From assembly GCA_046729895.1 (NCBI GenBank), contig JBKPHP010000086.1, forward strand, positions 1 through 6,659: a DNA stretch of 6,659 nucleotides, read 5' to 3'. Positions 6,113 through 6,659 of the stretch are shown piece after piece. A model generated the notes under the pieces. It did not search any database. It was given only the letters and a program-made list of their open reading frames with translations, and was not told the DNA's origin. The translations under genes were made by a program, and so were the position numbers. The DNA is from DASXBA01 sp046729895. Lineage in GTDB: Bacteria > Actinomycetota > Thermoleophilia > Solirubrobacterales > Thermoleophilaceae. Position 1 is the first letter of the stretch, and every line of letters starts with the position of its first letter.

Positions 6113-6118
6113 TAGACT
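6113..6118 (+). promoter_or_regulatory. Candidate -10 box before the zinc-ribbon gene
   Basis: TAGACT fits the actinobacterial TANNNT -10 pattern and ends 10 nt before the ATG at 6129. The intervening CGCCGATTCA contains no Shine-Dalgarno, so a transcript starting here would be leaderless or nearly so. I see no convincing -35. The gene might instead be read through from the microprotein 26 nt upstream. Confidence 0.35.
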
Positions 6119-6128
6119 CGCCGATTCA

Positions 6129-6659
6129 ATGCCTGCGCTTGCCGCCTTCGGCATCGAGAACGACGGGCTGAACCTCGCGGTCAACCTGCTTCTTCTCTTC
6201 CTCGTCGTGCTCTGGCTCGCGCTGGTCTACTGGACCTACGCTGACGCCCGGCGCCGCATCGACGATCCGATGCTCGTCGGCTGCGCGACGGCCGCGTCGC
6301 TGTTTCCGTTCATCGGCACCGTCGTCTACATGATCGTGCGCCCGCCCGAGTACCGCGAGGACGTCCGCGAGCGGGAGCTCGAGATCGCCGCCGCGGAGGC
6401 CCGGCTCCAGAACCTCGAGCACCTGGCCTGCCCGTACTGCGGCTTCGAGGTCGAGAAGGCGTTCCTCCGCTGCCCGAGCTGCCTCCGCCGGCTCAAGGAG
6501 CCGTGCACCGTGTGTGGCAAGCCACTCGATCCGCGCTGGAGGATATGCCCCTACTGCGAGGCCGAAGTCGGGCACGCGGAGGCCAGGCGCCCCCGGGAGC
6601 GGCGCAGGACCGCCGCCCGGGCCCCGGCGGCGCGTCAGGCCCCGGCGGCGCGTCAGGCC
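6129..6659 (+). CDS. Two-TM, double-zinc-ribbon membrane protein (3'-truncated by window end)
   Basis: An open frame of 177 codons that leaves the window without a stop. Residues 14-35 are a strong membrane helix. A short charged turn (DARRRIDD, 39-46) follows, then a second, weaker hydrophobic segment (48-70) ending FPFIGTVVYMIVRPPE. This hairpin resembles the N-terminal two-helix module of phospholipase-D-type membrane proteins (PLDc_N), but no catalytic domain follows. Residues 73-100 are a charged helix. Two zinc ribbons follow: C101-x2-C104-x10-C115-x2-C118 and C126-x2-C129-x10-C140-x2-C143. All eight cysteines are present and the second ribbon repeats the first with an exact 25-residue period. 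The tail is Arg/Ala/Pro-rich and ends in APAARQ repeats. ATG 6129 is the first start before the helix; no Shine-Dalgarno precedes it. The role is unknown; a membrane-anchored scaffold or sensor using the ribbons for protein or nucleic-acid contact is a guess. Confidence 0.88.
   Translation, partial: MPALAAFGIENDGLNLAVNLLLLFLVVLWLALVYWTYADARRRIDDPMLVGCATAASLFPFIGTVVYMIVRPPEYREDVRERELEIAAAEARLQNLEHLACPYCGFEVEKAFLRCPSCLRRLKEPCTVCGKPLDPRWRICPYCEAEVGHAEARRPRERRRTAARAPAARQAPAARQA
6621..6656 (+). repeat. 18-bp in-frame tandem repeat at the window edge
   Basis: The unit GCCCCGGCGGCGCGTCAG occurs twice without mismatch (6621-6638, 6639-6656), and the last three bases (GCC) begin a possible third copy. 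Each unit encodes Ala-Pro-Ala-Ala-Arg-Gln in the tail of the zinc-ribbon protein. The true copy number lies beyond the window. Confidence 0.9.

Noticed and set aside
6126..6575. 149-codon minus-strand frame opposite the zinc-ribbon gene
   Set aside because: The plus frame has two membrane segments and eight correctly spaced cysteines. The minus frame has no recognisable features.
1..6659. Mobile element, CRISPR, defence or phage system
   Set aside because: No transposase, integrase, repeat-spacer array, nuclease or toxin-antitoxin motif is found in any supported frame; the region is mainly housekeeping.

Overview
The window is a GC-rich bacterial chromosomal segment holding mostly housekeeping genes. 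The high GC content, GTG starts, several starts without a Shine-Dalgarno, the clpX–valS–folC order and the ClpX, ValRS and FolC sequences suggest an actinobacterium. A pair of SnoaL-like proteins and a two-TM double-zinc-ribbon protein make Thermoleophilia (Solirubrobacterales/Gaiellales-like) my best guess. The placement is inference; no marker gene proves it.

Layout: the 3' two-thirds of clpX (1-711, starting just after Walker B) is followed 6 nt later by a small uncharacterised ORF (718-1068). That ORF converges on two minus-strand paralogous SnoaL-like/NTF2-fold genes (2057-1629, then 1577-1107). A stem-loop built around a 16-bp tandem duplication sits at the convergent point. The SnoaL pair is divergent from valS (2102-4687), whose stop overlaps the folC start (4684-5907) by 4 nt. 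After folC comes a 75-nt gap with a stem-loop and an SD/anti-SD arrangement, then a 39-aa single-TM microprotein (5983-6102). Last is the start of a two-TM, double-zinc-ribbon protein (from 6129, running off the window end inside an 18-bp tandem repeat).

How the genes relate: clpX (protein unfolding for ClpP), valS (tRNA-Val charging) and folC (folate synthesis and polyglutamylation) form a neighbourhood recalled from other actinobacteria. Here it is interrupted by the small ORF and the oppositely oriented SnoaL pair. valS and folC are very probably translationally coupled. The two membrane genes after folC may be co-transcribed with it or use their own promoter near 6113.

I found no mobile element, CRISPR array, tRNA, rRNA, phage or defence system. 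The least explained parts are the 718-1068 ORF, the SnoaL pair, the microprotein and the zinc-ribbon membrane protein. Four starts lacking a Shine-Dalgarno carry an nA(T/G)ACT hexamer 7-10 nt upstream, which suggests leaderless transcription.
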